Of a stretch of DNA of 64,000 nucleotides, positions 35,100 through 48,070 are shown in pieces; the first letter of the stretch is position 1; every line of letters starts with the position of its first letter. The position numbers were made by a program, and so were the translations under genes. The stretch is taken from NCBI GenBank assembly GCA_964020975.1, contig OZ026613.1, forward strand, positions 121,969,679 through 122,033,678, given 5' to 3'. The notes beneath the pieces were generated by a model that was not told the DNA's origin, made no database searches, and was given only the letters and a program-made list of their open reading frames with translations. The DNA comes from Hermodice carunculata (taxonomy: Eukaryota > Annelida > Polychaeta > Eunicida > Amphinomidae).

Positions 35100-35990
35100 G
35101 GCAGGCATGTGCATGGCGACACCAAAAGGTGATACAAATGCCCCAAGTGTACATTCCAGGTTCAAACAATTACTTGGTTAGCAGCTGTATTTAACAGGAC
35201 TTGACTTCCTACTTGGTTTCTTTTAAAACAAGCAAGTATTTTCACTGTCGCGTACATACGATTACAAGATCAAAGCTACCGGCAGTAATGTATTGGCTTT
35301 CGCCCGCCATTGGAGCGAGGTCACAGCAACTCACACCCAGTCTGATCTGTCCCTTTGATGACAAAGTCAAATCAACGTCAACAAATATTAAAACTTCCAT
35401 GGCGAATTCTTCTGCAAACTAGCATCAAATGCTATTTATTGGAAGATTCTACCAGTGTGGGAATGATCATGTATACGTACCGTGAGTTGACTTCCCTGGC
35501 AAACACAACACACCACTGTCAGTCACACGCAAGTGACCGCGATGAGTAATCTACGGTGAACTGAGCATCATCGTGGGACCTACTCTTACGGACTGATTTG
35601 TGACGAGTTTTTCTGTACCCCCTACCATTGTGTATTTGCCTGTGACCCCAAATAATTATTGCTATAAACACTGGAATCTTTATTTTTGCATGCTGCAATA
35701 TAAACAAAGCTTCCCGTCTGTTTGTTAAGTCTAAAATTACAGAAGATTAAAAAATGCTCAAATGGTGGAAGCCATGATGAACGTACTCTAACACGAGCCG
35801 TCATTGGCTCATTTTTGCATGTGACTCAATTGACCAATCGGGTGATGTGTTGTCCGTCAGACGACACGGCCAAACCAGCTGTTTGTATACAATGGTAGGA
35901 AAGATGGTGACGGTCCACACACTGTGTATTGCAAGGAGATAGATTTCTGAATTTAAACTTTAATTATTTTATTATTCCACAATTTAGCCC
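34480..35990. other. Intergenic; (CA)n tract at 35038-35097
   Basis: 5' flank of the SOUL gene. A CA microsatellite with one G interruption is the only clear structure. No TATA box or other promoter element can be asserted. Confidence 0.5.
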
Positions 35991-36064
35991 CCCTGATATA
36001 AAAGACTGCACACCATATTTTGTGGTACTGCAAGATGGAACTACAAGTCGGCTGCCATCACGCA
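35988..36064 (+). CDS. Possible single exon, unassigned
   Basis: A pyrimidine-rich tract ending TTTAG precedes 35988, and CGCAG|GTTGTA follows 36064. The middle frame reads KDCTPYFVVLQDGTTSRLPS and is open. There is no partner exon and no family recognition. It could be chance. Confidence 0.2.
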
Positions 36065-36159
36065 GGTTGTATGTTTCGGTTTCAGTAACAATAGTTCGTG
36101 CATATATTGGGAGGGGGATACTCTATTTGTGGCTTTAATTACTTCTATAACAAAGGTTT

Positions 36160-37300
36160 TTAGACGTCCTGTTTCAAGGGGGGGGGAAGCTTTGTTGTAT
36201 TCAGGAGGGTACAATGAGATTTGCAGTCACTGAAAACCACTGAAGGGCATATTCTTAAAGTATTTCCAATTTGTAAGAAACTTTTCCTGCAGTTTAACAA
36301 GACAAGGAAACAGCTACGAAAATAGCTCAAAATATAGCTTGGAAAAATACCATTTTGACCTCTGTAGTGAGGGCTTTGGACATACGATTCAGCGTGCTTA
36401 AGTGAAAGCATATTTCTTATTTTCTTTGTACGAATTTCACTGATATGTTTGCTGAAAGACAGTCATGAGTCAGTGGACTCCAAAGAGCTTGACAGAAGTC
36501 TTTGAAAGAAGGTCAACCCAATCAAGCTCAATGGCTTGATTAGACTCACGGCAGACAAGCATCAGTTGGAAAGTACCTGCGTTTGTTTGCATGGAATTTG
36601 TCGAAAACCATTCTGCTGCAACAGACACATCAAACTTAAGTACTGCAAGATTCATGTCCAACGTTCTTCCTGTTAAACTCAAGATAATGTCATCAGCAAA
36701 GTTTCTGCTGCTTGTCTGTTGAATAAAGTAAACTGAGTCATTTATAAGGACGTTAAAAATGATACGACCTAGAAATGATCCTTGTCGTACTCTTTTTGTA
36801 GTTGAAGCCATTAACCACGTACGTTTTCAATTTTCACTCACTGACATGTACCTCTGAGGTAGCTGGCTAATAAAGCTAGATTATAGGTGACATTCCATAA
36901 GCATGCAGGTTGGCTATAGTTGAGTCATTAGGTAAGTAACCAGAAACCTTGAGTAAATCCATCAGTAACAATATTATTATGCTTGTTGATTTTTGTCCAA
37001 GACTTTCTTCCACTGCTCGACGAAACCTACAAGTGCTGACTGACGGTTGTATTCTGGTCTATATGCTGATATATCTAAGAAGAGAATATTTTTTGAAAAA
37101 GTGAATATTTGTTTATTTACTTGTTTATTTGGTCTCCAGTGTCTTAGATAAGTTTGTGAGGATATGGACTGGACGGTAATTTTTCTTGTTTAAGAGGTCC
37201 TTCGTCTTGAAAATCGGATTTATTTCAGCAACAGTTGCTGCAGAAAGAAATTTTGAGTGGGAAATAATTTTTGGTGAGTTTTTTTAAAGAGGGACACATT
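36160..37300 (-). pseudogene. LINE (CR1-like) reverse transcriptase fossil
   Basis: Reading downward: NPIFKTKD-LLNKKNYRPVHI (about 37220-37160), AYRPEYNRQSALVGFVEQWK (about 37070-37000), GYLPNDSTIANLHAYGMS (about 36950-36890), then VRQGSFLGRIIFNVLIND and NFADDIILS with the catalytic A-D-D (36790-36660). These are followed by AAEWFSTNSMQTNAGTFQLM, SKHISEI and KHAESYV. This is the palm and thumb of a CR1-type LINE ORF2 with several stops and frame changes. The piece is 5'- and 3'-truncated. Confidence 0.8.
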
Positions 37301-38280
37301 ATATTGGGGCTGATATTTGGGAGGTATATTGCCATAGCCAGTGGCTAGTACTTAAACTGTTCATAACATGATGAATGACTTAAGGAGATCATGTACAGAA
37401 ATGGAAACTATGCGACTTTTACACTCTTTGTGGATCTTGGTACTACTTTGAAGTTTGAGATGGTGGGCTATTGACAAGTGCACAAATTCATCATCAGTGA
37501 GGTGCCAAGTATTTTCCGTGTGGGGCCAATACTGTCTGTATTAAAATGCAATCCGATATTACTAGATCTATGCCCCCCCCCCCATTCTACAGCTGCTAGT
37601 ACTGACAGGCGTCATGCTTGTGTTATATGACCATTCATAGCCAGTATAATGACAGCTGCTACTTGAGAATGTTAATGCTTATTACCAGGCAATAGGGTGA
37701 GTGATGGCAAGGAGTGTTTAAAAGCAAGCAAATTTACAAGAGCCACTGGGGTCGTAAATGGAGGTGTTTTAAAGTACAAGGTTTGTCAAATGTGATACTT
37801 TTTATTACTAGTAGCACTATATAGCACACACAGTGGAAACTCTTGATAATGACACCATTTGTTCACTGAAAATGTGTCAGATAACTGAAACTGCTTACAT
37901 TTCGTTCGGGGGGGGGGGGCGGGTATGCCCCAATTAACTAAGTCAACCATTCCCTTTTTGCACACATACGGTGAAAAGTATTCACATAGACATGCGCAAA
38001 ATATACATTTTTGGAAAGGTCATAATCAGTAGATTACAGAAAATTAAACTTGGGACACTATTTTAAATTGTTGTATGAACAACAATACTTTGATCAGAAA
38101 GTACCATGTAACATTGATATACAAAAGTGGAAATAACATCTTAAGGGTTTTACCAAACTGTTTTCAGATAATGCTTACCACATTTGTACCTGAAAAGTCG
38201 TCCCATAGAATTGTTTAATCTGTATCTGTTTACAGTGCCTCAAAGTTGCTGCTCTTGTACCTTATGGGTTTGTGATATGT
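37300..38280. other. No gene recognised
   Basis: Unremarkable except for homopolymers of C (about 37575) and G (about 37909). Confidence 0.4.
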
Positions 38281-38284
38281 TATA

Positions 38285-38690
38285 GTGTGAGTGAAACTAA
38301 ATTCACTAAAATGGCTCTTCGACCTGGGAATGAGTCAAGGGCACCCATCTTTGAACCCGCCCGAGATGTTATTGAGGACCATGAGCTTATGCAGTATCAA
38401 AATTCTGCGTAATAAAACTTTTGAAGTTCTCGTGTCAAAACCAATTTCACCAAAATGGCTCTGTGACCTTGGGATTGTCATCCATCTTCTAACTCGCCCG
38501 AGACCTTATGTACGACTAAATTCATGTGCAATAAGAAAGGTAAAAAAACGTTTTCAAGTTATAAAAAGCAAAATTCACTTAAATAAATCAGTGACCATCA
38601 GAATAAGGTCAAGGTCACTCGTTTTCGAACTCTTCCGAGATCTTATGACAGGCCTTTGTCAAAATGTTTCAAGTGATTACGTGAAAACCA
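38285..38690 (+). repeat. Short array of AGGTCA-type repeat units
   Basis: Three to four units of about 120 bp. Each has a form of AAATTCACTAAAATGGCTCTG, then GACCTxGGAAT, a CATCTTTGAAC-like block and GAGATxTTATG. They belong to the family arrayed at 54.2-56.4 kb. A 171-codon open frame across them is a by-product. Confidence 0.65.
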
Positions 38691-39280
38691 AATTCACTTT
38701 ACTGGCAGATTTATGTTTAACCTGGCTTGGATATAAGTATATGGATAAATTGATGAAAAAGGACTTTCAAATGGCTACAGAAATTATCAAACAACGCAAG
38801 ATATAGTGATGAAGTAGCTTGCGTAAATGAACAAAATTTCAGTGAAATTGCTAAAGAAATTTACCCAAAAGATATTCCTTTGGAGGATAATAATTCAGAT
38901 GGTTTCAGAGATGTGTTTTTGCACTTGGATATTCAGGTCACTAATGACAGGTTTTGTATTAAAGTCTATCACAAAAAAGAGGAGTTTAACTTTTAAGTAG
39001 TTAATTATCCTTTCCCAGACAGTAATATTTCAGAAACTATTGGATAAAATACTTTTTTCGTCACAGATTTTGAGATTTGGCTGCATTTGTTCTAAGTTGC
39101 AGGACTTTCGCATCTAGAACCAAATTTATTTACAATAAACTTGAGTCAAGAGGATTCAAAGATGTACTTTTGATCAAATATTTCAACAAATTTTGCTGTA
39201 AATATCCCGAGATGGTTAGAAAGTTTGGCTTCAATAAGTTTAGAGATTTTATACTTGCTTGTTTTGCTACTTAATTTTAT
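38690..39280 (+). mobile_element. Retroelement reverse-transcriptase fragment, class uncertain, fossil
   Basis: Recognisable pieces of a reverse-transcriptase-bearing protein occur in order: LHLDIQVTNDRFCIKVYHKK followed by EEFNF and YPFPDSNISE, then DFRIRTKFIYNKL and KYFNKFCCKYPEMV. This F-L-D-L-x-I ... D-K-R-D-x-F-N-F-P-I-V-N layout is common in marine-invertebrate retroelements of debated class. The copy is truncated at its 5' side against the AGGTCA-type repeat, is broken in several places, and looks old. Confidence 0.5.
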
Positions 39281-41110
39281 CTTTTGGCATCATTCTGTTT
39301 TAATGTTCACCTTTTAGACATTTTAGACTAGCTTGTTTTCTGTTAGGTTAAACCCCCAGGGGCTATACTTAGCAAGCAGCTACCGACGACTGTTATAGGC
39401 TTGCCTAATTGACTGTTTTCACAGAACCAGCAAAGCATAGACCATTCTCACCTCCAGCTGACTGGAGAGGGCATTCCGGGGGTGGACAATTGTGGGAATA
39501 GGGTAACGCATGTTTAAAGTACCAATCTTTAAAGTAAATTTGAGGTCAATTATAGAAACATCAACATAAATTGTAAAACGTTTTGATTAGTATGCCTGTC
39601 AATATCGTTAATGTACCATGCATTTTTAATTTGAAGATGTTAGAAACTGTTTACAGGCAAAATTATTGAGACCCCCATACGGTAGTCCATATCTGGACAC
39701 TGACCACCCACACATGCAAAGGTGTCAATTGGTTTCTGACACCTGTGGAGTTAATCAGCAGAGTAGTTTGTAAAACCTTTAAACTGAGTACGTTTGGCAG
39801 TCTGTGCTCATGATGCCACAGCATATTTCTCTGAGGGATATTACCATTCATTCAAGTGTGGTGTTTAAAGTGCAAAACGCCTTTGTTTCAGTTATGGCAG
39901 ACACGTAACTGATTTGGCAAGCTTTACTGCCCTAAAATAGTCTTAAGCTAGTATTATAAGTTCAACATTTTATAAAAGGTTTCATTAATAGGTTTGAGGC
40001 CATTTTCTTCCCATACTTAAACTTGTTTGGCTGATATATTCATGTTATTTTACTATGTAAACCTTGCTCTATGGCAAGTGCCTATGTTAAAACGATACAA
40101 TCAACCAGTCTTACCCCAGCAAAGGGTTCTTTGTGTAGGCATAAGAGGTGAGAAAATCATTGGGCGCAGTGGTCCACCTGTGGGGGAAAGTCCTGAATTA
40201 TAAACATTATCCTGTGACATTATGTGCTGAGTGCTCTACTGAAAAAAAAAAGGGGGGGGGGAGAAAATGACACCTTCAAAGTATGGCTGCCCTTATTTCA
40301 TGCATGGGGAGAGGTTATTCTGACACCTATGAGTCAATTACCTGCATAGTTTTTGACACCTCTCCACTGAGTACATTTTGACATTGAGGAATGTCTGCTC
40401 ACTATCATGCAGCAGCATAGTCAACAGTGGCCACTCACCAGTCATTTATGCATATGCATACTCTGAAAAGGTCAACTCAGAACAAGGTTCTTGCTGACAT
40501 TTCGCTGAGGAAATGTGGTTTGTTTTCCCCAAATTGCCCTCATTTTCTGTAATAAAATTCCCTTTTCTCAGTGTTGAGTAAACATTGTTGCAGCTGAGTT
40601 ACCACACTCTTTTCATATGCACAACTGTCTAAACATGTATTCATATTATCCCATCACCCGAAATTTGTTTTTGGATAGGTACCCATATTAAAAGTATACA
40701 AGCAAGCAGACTTGCCCCCACAAAGGAGATTCTCTTGTGAATGGAGGCAAGAAAGCAGTTGTGCACAGTGGCTCCACTTGTGGGGGAAAGTCCTGAATTG
40801 TACTTGATATCTGGCTAAGAAATATTATATTTCCATTGCATTCTCTTGACTTAAATGCAAATGACTTTCATTCTTTTCTGACTTGCCCTAAAATTGTGCT
40901 GTTAATATCCCAGGGGTATTAGAAAGTTTGGTTACAATAATTTACAGTTTTTAGACTTGTCTGTTTTGCTACTTAACTTTACCTTTGGGCATCTTTCTGT
41001 TTTAATATTCACATTCAGACGTTTTAGGCTTGCATTTTTTCTGTCAGGTAAAACCCCCTGGGGCTATCGGTAGCAAGCAGTGGCCTATTGCAGTTACATG
41101 TTTGCCTAAT
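39210..41110. repeat. Diverged duplicated segments around the retroelement 3' end
   Basis: GxTTAGAAAGTTTGGxT to GxCTATxxxTAGCAAGCAG, the 3' flank of the retroelement, occurs at 39210-39420 and again at 40915-41110. Between them, GTGGTCCACCTGTGGGGGAA (about 40170) and GTGGCTCCACTTGTGGGGG (about 40770) mark a second, diverged duplication of roughly 600 bp. Confidence 0.6.
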
Positions 41111-41396
41111 TGTACTGTTAAGAAGTAGAAATCCTGTTAATTTTTTTTAATAACATGTTTTGGCATAAATGCTAATGACTTTTATTCTTTTCTGACATGC
41201 CTAAATGCACATTTACTAAAACTTTTAAAAATCAGTCAAAATTGGCCGTATTTTCTCAAATGTCACAAACCTGACACATTACGTTGATACATTGACTCAG
41301 GGTTGGCAGTGACATAGAGCTTAATTGTTTGAGGGATGGGTGTCATCATGGAGTTTATTTTACATTTCTAGTGCAGGATGTCCATTGTAGCAGTTT

Positions 41397-41690
41397 TTGT
41401 TAGGATTTCTCTTGGTTTGTACAGGTGGTCCAGGTGCAACTGTTTATATTACGATTACTGGGACTGAATATAATGCCCAAGCTTGTTTCCAGTTCAGTTA
41501 TACACTAGCGGGTGGTTTAACTAGGATAAGCTGTCCAGCTAGAAAGGGTACATATTGGTTCAGGGCTAAGTCAAATTGTTCGCATCTGAACCTGTACTAT
41601 ATAAATTTAGTAATTATGTTTTTTTTTGACAGGTATTCTTCTTTCATAATGAAGCTTTGCATTTATGAGCAAAACTTCATGATTTAGCTA
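41397..41690 (+). CDS. Uncharacterised open frame, possible exon
   Basis: A TTGTACAG at 41417-41424 could be an acceptor. The frame after it reads GGPGATVYITITGTEYNAQA, then FQFSYTLAGG and Cys-containing residues. It looks more protein-like than its surroundings but matches no family known to me. Low confidence. Confidence 0.2.
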
Positions 41691-42850
41691 ACTCATCATT
41701 TGCCACGTTCATGACTACTAGGAAGTGGTTCTGGGCAAAAAGACACAATTAAATTCGATAAAGCATGGGCCTTGAAATGCAAAACGTTGTGACAGGGTCT
41801 ATGTTAATACTACGCTTTGACGATGTTTGAGCAAACAACATGTACATTATTATTTACAATATCCAACCAAGTGTCTTTCTTTGAAATCTACGCTGCTGCA
41901 AACTCTAGATATGACAATGATCAAGCTTCACGTTAAACCCAGTCATACCCCTCACCTAGTGATACATTTTTGTGAAATGGACAGTGGTAAGAAAGACTCC
42001 AAGGGGCAACCAGGTAATTAAAGTTCTTAGGGTTTGCTCAGATTCATCCAAACCAAACCAAGGGCGTTTGAGGAAAAGAGCCACCCCTTCACTTTCCTCC
42101 GATTGTAAGCATTGCTACAAGCTCAGCTTCTTCATCAAAGCAAATAAATAAACAAACAGATAAATAATCTGCCCACTTTGATAGTCACCATCCCTCTTTG
42201 GTAAGCTTTCAGCAGAGCTTGGCAGGTTTTTAAGCATTTCGACATTTGTTTTGTGCCGCTCAGGAGCTCTCTAGCGATACTTAAGTTTGAAAGTTTGCTG
42301 TTTACCATAAGAACAAGAGAAGACAAAGAGTATTATGTCTTTTCAGCCCATCGACAACTCGAACTAAATTAATTATTCAACCCACTACCTTCACAACGGA
42401 TATTGATAGATCTCAAAAAGTAGTACCTGACCTTAATTCCCCGTATCCGATTGTGATACTTTCAAAACACCGAGTGCAGGTGGTTTTTAGTTCTGCTGAC
42501 TCATTACATAATGTGGGTGACCTTGAACAAGCTTATAGAGGTCCCAGAGGGAATCTCAGGAAATGATTTTCTTGTGATGGTCATAACATCTGAATTACTG
42601 GTCACACACCCATACATCAGTACAGGAATATAATATACTGTGTGTGCGTTGAATTAAGTGGTTGTCCTGTTCTAGGGCTCTGATATTTGCTGGCAACACT
42701 TACATTTTTTGCATACGGACCAACCAACATGAAGTATGATGACTGTGGGTTTACACGTGAAAACTTCCTGGGGGGGGGGGGGGGAGGGCAATAGATGCTT
42801 GAAATATGAAGAGGATAGCACGCTTACCAAGGTACCTCCTCAAATTGGAC

Positions 42851-43034
42851 TTGCCATGGCAGGAAATTCAAATGGACAAAGCAACAGTGACCCTGATTCA
42901 AATCGGGGTCCTTTAATGATAAATGAACAGCTTTGATTTTTTTTGCCATGGCAGGAAATTCAAATGGACAAAGCAACAGTGACCCTGATTCAAATCGGGG
43001 TCCTTTCATGATAAATGAACTGCTTTGATTTTTC
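42851..43034 (+). repeat. 92-bp direct repeat at a LINE 5' end
   Basis: TTGCCATGGCAGGAAATTCA begins at 42851 and 42943. The two copies differ at only about two sites and continue through ACCCTGATTCAAATCGGGGT to GCTTTGATTTTT. Directly followed by the LINE ORF1 fragment. Confidence 0.9.
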
Positions 43035-43640
43035 ATGAACAAGGTGGACATACAGAAGATATGTCGGTGAAACTCTGCAAAGATCATTTTAACGACGCTG
43101 AAGTGGAAGCTGCCAAGCCCTTGCTGATAGATCTGTGTGACTTTCCCACAGGAACAATACCCCCCAAAAATCGGACCAGAAAAGAAAGTTTAAAATCTGA
43201 GAGACATTTAAAAGTTATTGCAGGAGACTGATTCCTCACAGAGGCCATGCTTCGTAGCTCATGATCTACAAAAATTACTGCCTGTAGCTATGGATCATGT
43301 CAATATTTTTTATTTCTATTTTATTGCAGACATTACCAGTCTTGGTGTGACACCTACTCTTCCTTTAAAATTCTGGCTGACTTTCAGTACAGAGATATTT
43401 TTGACTTTTCGCTGTTGCAGGAAAACGTAATAGTGAATAAGTTTTATAACATTTGCTCTGAAACCATGATGATGGCCCAAAACCTAAGAATTGTTATATA
43501 TAATTTTAGATCTGTAAAAAGTTATATAGATACGGTACGCAAACTGTGGAATTCTCATGTTATATTCATGTTAAAGGAACACTGGCTTACCCATGATCAG
43601 CTGTCTATTTCTAAAATTCATATCTTTTAAAGGGGACACC
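43035..43640 (+). pseudogene. 5' part of a two-ORF LINE: ORF1 then start of the endonuclease
   Basis: EDMSVKLCKDHFNDAEVEAA with a following LLIDLCD matches the L-C-x-H-F-x-D-x-E-x-x-x-A-K-x-L-L head of ORF1 proteins of CR1/L2-type LINEs in cnidarians, echinoderms and molluscs. The rest of ORF1 continues in other frames to about 43430. ORF2 then begins near 43440: LRIVIYNFRSVKSYIDTVRK and LKEHWLTHDQLSI, equivalent to the N-x-R-x-x and L-Q-E-H-W-L blocks of the APE endonuclease. The element is truncated shortly after 43630. Confidence 0.7.
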
Positions 43641-44180
43641 TTTTGGAGTCGAGGCAATTTTATAGTGCAAACGTTCAGGCTGCTAACTTAGACTAAAACT
43701 CTAACTCAGTTGGTTGAATATTCATGTGGGGACCAGAATAGAAAATCATGCATTGAATCTTTTCAGTAATGTAAGTGTATCATGAGAGGCAGCGAAAGAT
43801 TCACATTTTGACAATCCCTTTACCGACGGACTCAGGAAAACCATGTCATCTGCATAGCTAAGATTATTGATAAAAGTGCCACCAAGATTGCAACCAACTC
43901 AACTTCTGGCCAAGGGAAGCTCGTGTATGGTGTTCAATGTAGGCCTTTAAAAATGACAATCTTATAATTGAACAATTAATTTTCTCAGATGTTTTATACC
44001 AATCCGGGACTCACAGACGCTGACGTCAGCTTTTACATTAAGTATGCTGACGTGTGATATAATTTGTGAACTCCATTTAATATATATATGTATTCATATA
44101 TATTTTAACTTACTCTTATAACACATATATATATTATATAACAATATTTATGTAATGTCTTATAGGTACTCTTTTAGTCT

Positions 44181-44182
<2 letters not shown>

Positions 44183-44249
<67 letters not shown>
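44183..44249. repeat. (TA)n microsatellite
   Basis: About 67 bp of TA at the lower edge of the split LINE. Confidence 0.95.
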
Positions 44250-44253
<4 letters not shown>

Positions 44254-44270
44254 TTATGTAAATAAGAGGA

Positions 44271-45170
44271 ACAATGTATCCTGACCCACAAGGTCACAAC
44301 CCCCCCTCACTCAATCCAGACATAATACCAATTATCAAACAGAAAAAAACAAAAATACTGGAAAGCATAAGGATATATAATTTCAAAGTTCCGTTGCTCC
44401 CTGATAAAAACTTACTTTCTAATGAAAATAACGGTTTTAAAGAATCGATAATTTCATATACTTTATCAACGGTAACAGGTTTAAACGTAAAACGTTGCCT
44501 ACATGGATTTTGTAGATACACTTGAAATTACATATTTTCAGTTAGAATAACTTGCGCTGCAAGATTCCATCGTACTTCAGCAAAATAATCATTAAGGTTA
44601 TTTGCAAATGTATGTTTGTCAGTAACTATTCTGCCATCCAATTTTATTAAATTCTGCAAACTTGAATTACATTTTGATTTGTTCAAAACTTCTTTCATAG
44701 ATTTCCAAGTATTTTTATACCACTTTTGTACTTTTGTATTGTAGACATGCAGCTACAAAGATGGGTACAAATAGCCGAATTATTTTTAACATAAATGGAC
44801 ATTTATTTTACAACGCTAGCTTTTTAGGGAGGGAATGGGACACGAAGACAAAAGCTGACAATAAATAGCACTGGCGTATATCTATTTTATAGCGATCCCG
44901 TCACAGCAGGCATGAAGTCTCGCGTTGCTGGCTGCGCTGGTCCATCCAAGTTCATTTGATTTAACTGCAATTATCCTTAACCTGCATTTAATATAGAATT
45001 ATCTATTAAAGTACCTCGATGTTTAGAAAGCCTTGCTGGCAAAGGTATTGGAGGGAAGTAACTTAGTAATGTGATTGCATCAAGGTAAATATTCATCACA
45101 TTTCTTTCATTGATTCTCAACAAATCGACATTAAAATCCCCTGCAATAATTACCTCATAAGTACGATTGT
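44271..45170 (-). pseudogene. LINE ORF2, second part (endonuclease end and linker)
   Basis: Starting at the upper edge: LNNRTYEVIIAGDFNVDLL, then LLSYFPPIPLPARLSKHRGT and LIDNSIL. GDFN, the P-x-R and the T-L-I-D blocks are the C-terminal half of an APE endonuclease. The linker follows lower down, with KLDGR-V-T and FTFKPVTVDKVYEIIDSLKP, which in LINE proteins precedes the reverse transcriptase. It ends at the (TA)n tract before any palm motif. Several stops are present. Its first part is at 49480-49950. Confidence 0.75.
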
Positions 45171-45539
45171 TTAGTGAGGGGGCATATGGAGTCCCGTGGG
45201 CTTTTGATGAAGATTTTATAAAACGTACTCAGAAATGTTAAATACATCTAAAATAACAGAAAAAAACATGTTGGCACTTTGCCAACCAGTTAGATTCAAA
45301 ATGGCCGCCATTTTTCAAACTGGCTGCCAAATTTCCAGTTTTTGTCCAATTACAGGTCCCTTAAAGGTCCTTGCAGTATAAAGCACCTTATTTGGGTATT
45401 TATTTTCATGACTGCTAGCTATAAAGTTGGATTTTTATCTTCAAATTGAATCTTAGTCAATTTAGGCTCATATTTGTCTTAAAAGTATCAAATCATTGGA
45501 TCAAAAGAATGCAAACCAAACCGAGATATATGACTTTAT

Positions 45540-46010
45540 TTTGAAACAATATTATGACACCAGTATATTACTACAATAAAAGACATCATCACCTCCCTTA
45601 CCAAGTTCATACCTGTGTGACTGGGGGACCCATTTTAAATCATTATCATTCTCACCTTCATCATTGTCACTCTCATATTGTGAGTTTACATTGGAACAGT
45701 ATTATGAAACAAGTATATTGCTACAGTAAATGGCATCATCACCTCCATTATATAGTTCATTCTGCATTACCCAATTCATATTTGTATGATTAGGATGACT
45801 ATTATAACTATCATCGTTCTCAACTTTATCATTGTCACACTGGCATTGTGAGTAAACATTGAAACAAAATTATGACACATTAAAGTGTATTGCTACATTA
45901 AATGACATCGTCATCTCCATTACCAAGTTCATACTTGTGTGATTAAGATAGCTATTTTAACTATCATCGTTCTCGTCTTCATCATTGTCACTCTCATATT
46001 GTGAGTTGTG
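45540..46010. repeat. Tandem repeat of about 155-165 bp, three copies
   Basis: TTGAAACAAxATTATGACAC, ATGACATCxTCACCTCC and TTTATCATTGTCACxCTxxxATTGTGAGT recur in order three times inside the 4.3-kb insertion. Confidence 0.8.
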
Positions 46011-46589
46011 GTGTCCAGCTGGTGACTGTCCTACAAAGTGGAAGCTGGCCATATCTGGTGATTACCATATACAGAGGCAGTCTGCCATAGCAGTTGGCTT
46101 GTTCAGTTGCACGATGATGAAAGCAGTTCATCATGATTGCAGAGTCATCAATATGTTGGATCTACTTTTGGTACTTCATCCAAAATCTATCATTTATGCC
46201 AGTTGAGCCACAGGCAAGAAGTTCACCAAGATCAAACTGTAGTACACAAGTGATATGTGAAATGTTCGACATGTGCTGTACATGGCAATGACCAGTTAGG
46301 ACGATAAGCTAAGATGCACCTTGCATTATCATTAGGTGGATGAATGTACTGGGTTGAGGGTGGGGGGAAACCTTACAACCAAATTTAGTAAAGTTCTTTT
46401 TCTAAACACATAAATTCGGACTACAAAAGTTTCCATTATGTTAGATACTGCCCAGATTTGATATTTTTCTAGTGTTTACCTGGGTGTTTAACCCACTCTG
46501 GCTGCGATTACGCTAATAGAGTTGGTATGTTTTTACATTCGGCACATAAAGTACTGGAGGGTTTTGTCATCCCCTACATCGTCAGTCCA

Positions 46590-47928
46590 TCTGTTCACCC
46601 GTCTTGTCAATGTAACCTTGATATTTCAAAAAAAGGTTCGTCATAGTTGTACCAAATTTTTATCAAAGATGCAACTTGTAATAGACCAGTTTGCTATTGA
46701 AAACTGTCATCCTCTTATTATTTTTAAACTTTTAATCAAACTTTTTCAGAATTTATTTCAAGGCCGTCTGAGTGGCACATAAGGGGACGATGTTACCATA
46801 TTATCTCCAAAAATATTCACCATAGCTTTACTAAACATTTGTCATAGAAGAACCTTATGATGGACCATGTTCCTATCGAAAACAGGCTTCCTCTGATTAT
46901 TTCTTAACTTTTTATGAAACTTTTAAAGTATTTATTTCAAGGCCGTCAAAGTGGCATCAACCCTGATGATGCTACCGCGATATCTCAAACAATTTTGATC
47001 ACACCTTTACCAATTTTTTGTCAGAGATGCATCTTTGATAAACCAAGTTCTTATTAAAAACTAGCATCCTCTTGGTATTTATAAACTTTGTATGAAACTT
47101 AAAAGTATTTATTTCAAGGCTGTCTGAGTGTCGCACAAGGAGACAATATTACCATAATATCTCAACAAGAATCTATCACAGCTTCATCAAATTTTGATCA
47201 GAGATTGCTAAAAATAATGATAAATTGAATATCACAAAAAAATTGATGGTGATAGGTTTGGGGAGAGAAGAAAATTAATGTATGTTTAGTTCTAAGGTTG
47301 AATTTTTAATCAATGACCGAGAGCATGAAAGGAATCAAGGCAGATTGAGATAATGTACAAAACCAGTGTATTCATGAACATTATAATTTTCTGTTGTCAA
47401 TGAAAAAAATATAAAAAAGAAGCAAATTTCATTAGAGATGCACATTCTAAAGGACAATGTTCCTATTGAAAACCAGCTTCCTCTCATTATTTTTAAACTT
47501 GTTATAAACTTTTGAAGTATTTATTTGATGCTCTGTGATCATTATTCAGATTTAGATTCAGATTCTTTTATTCAACAATAAATTCAATATATTTCAATTG
47601 TTAGGTAATAATGACAGAAATATATATAAACAAATGCAAAAGAAAAAAATAGGAGAAATAGTATATTATTACCACAGAAAACAGATAGTCAGGATGACCC
47701 AGCTAAGGATGAAAACATCCGATCTTGCATGGGTCACCTAAATAAATTTACTTGGTACGTTAACACCTTGCCAGAACAAAGCACCACGTTTGTGTTAGGA
47801 CAGTTGAAATGACTGAGACAAAGATAACATAATTACATACAAACATACTTTATGAATCCTCATTACAAGCAAAGCAATTTGATATAGTACAGGTTTCAGA
47901 GTATTGGTCTATATAGAGTCTTTTAACA

Positions 47929-48011
<83 letters not shown>

Positions 48012-48070
48012 GGACAATCTTACCATAATATCTCAAGAACGATTCATCACGGTTTCATCAAATTTTTGGT
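46590..48070. repeat. Tandem repeat of about 175 bp and interrupted continuation
   Basis: TTACCATAxTATCTC, then TTTGTCAGAGATGCA, CAGCxTCCTCTxATTATTT and AGTATTTATTTCAAGGCxGT recur at about 46600, 46790, 46965 and 47150, with single pieces near 47430 and 48010. Confidence 0.75.
47933..48008. repeat. (GA)n microsatellite
   Basis: About 76 bp of uninterrupted GA. Confidence 0.95.

Noticed and set aside
38291-38806. 171-residue open frame, one of the longest in the window
   Set aside because: Most of it translates AGGTCA-type repeat units. Only the last 25-30 residues belong to a retroelement.
42890-42912. tRNA T-arm-like sequence CCCTGATTCAAATCGGGG
   Set aside because: No acceptor, D or anticodon arm at the right distances. 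It is part of a duplicated LINE 5' segment.
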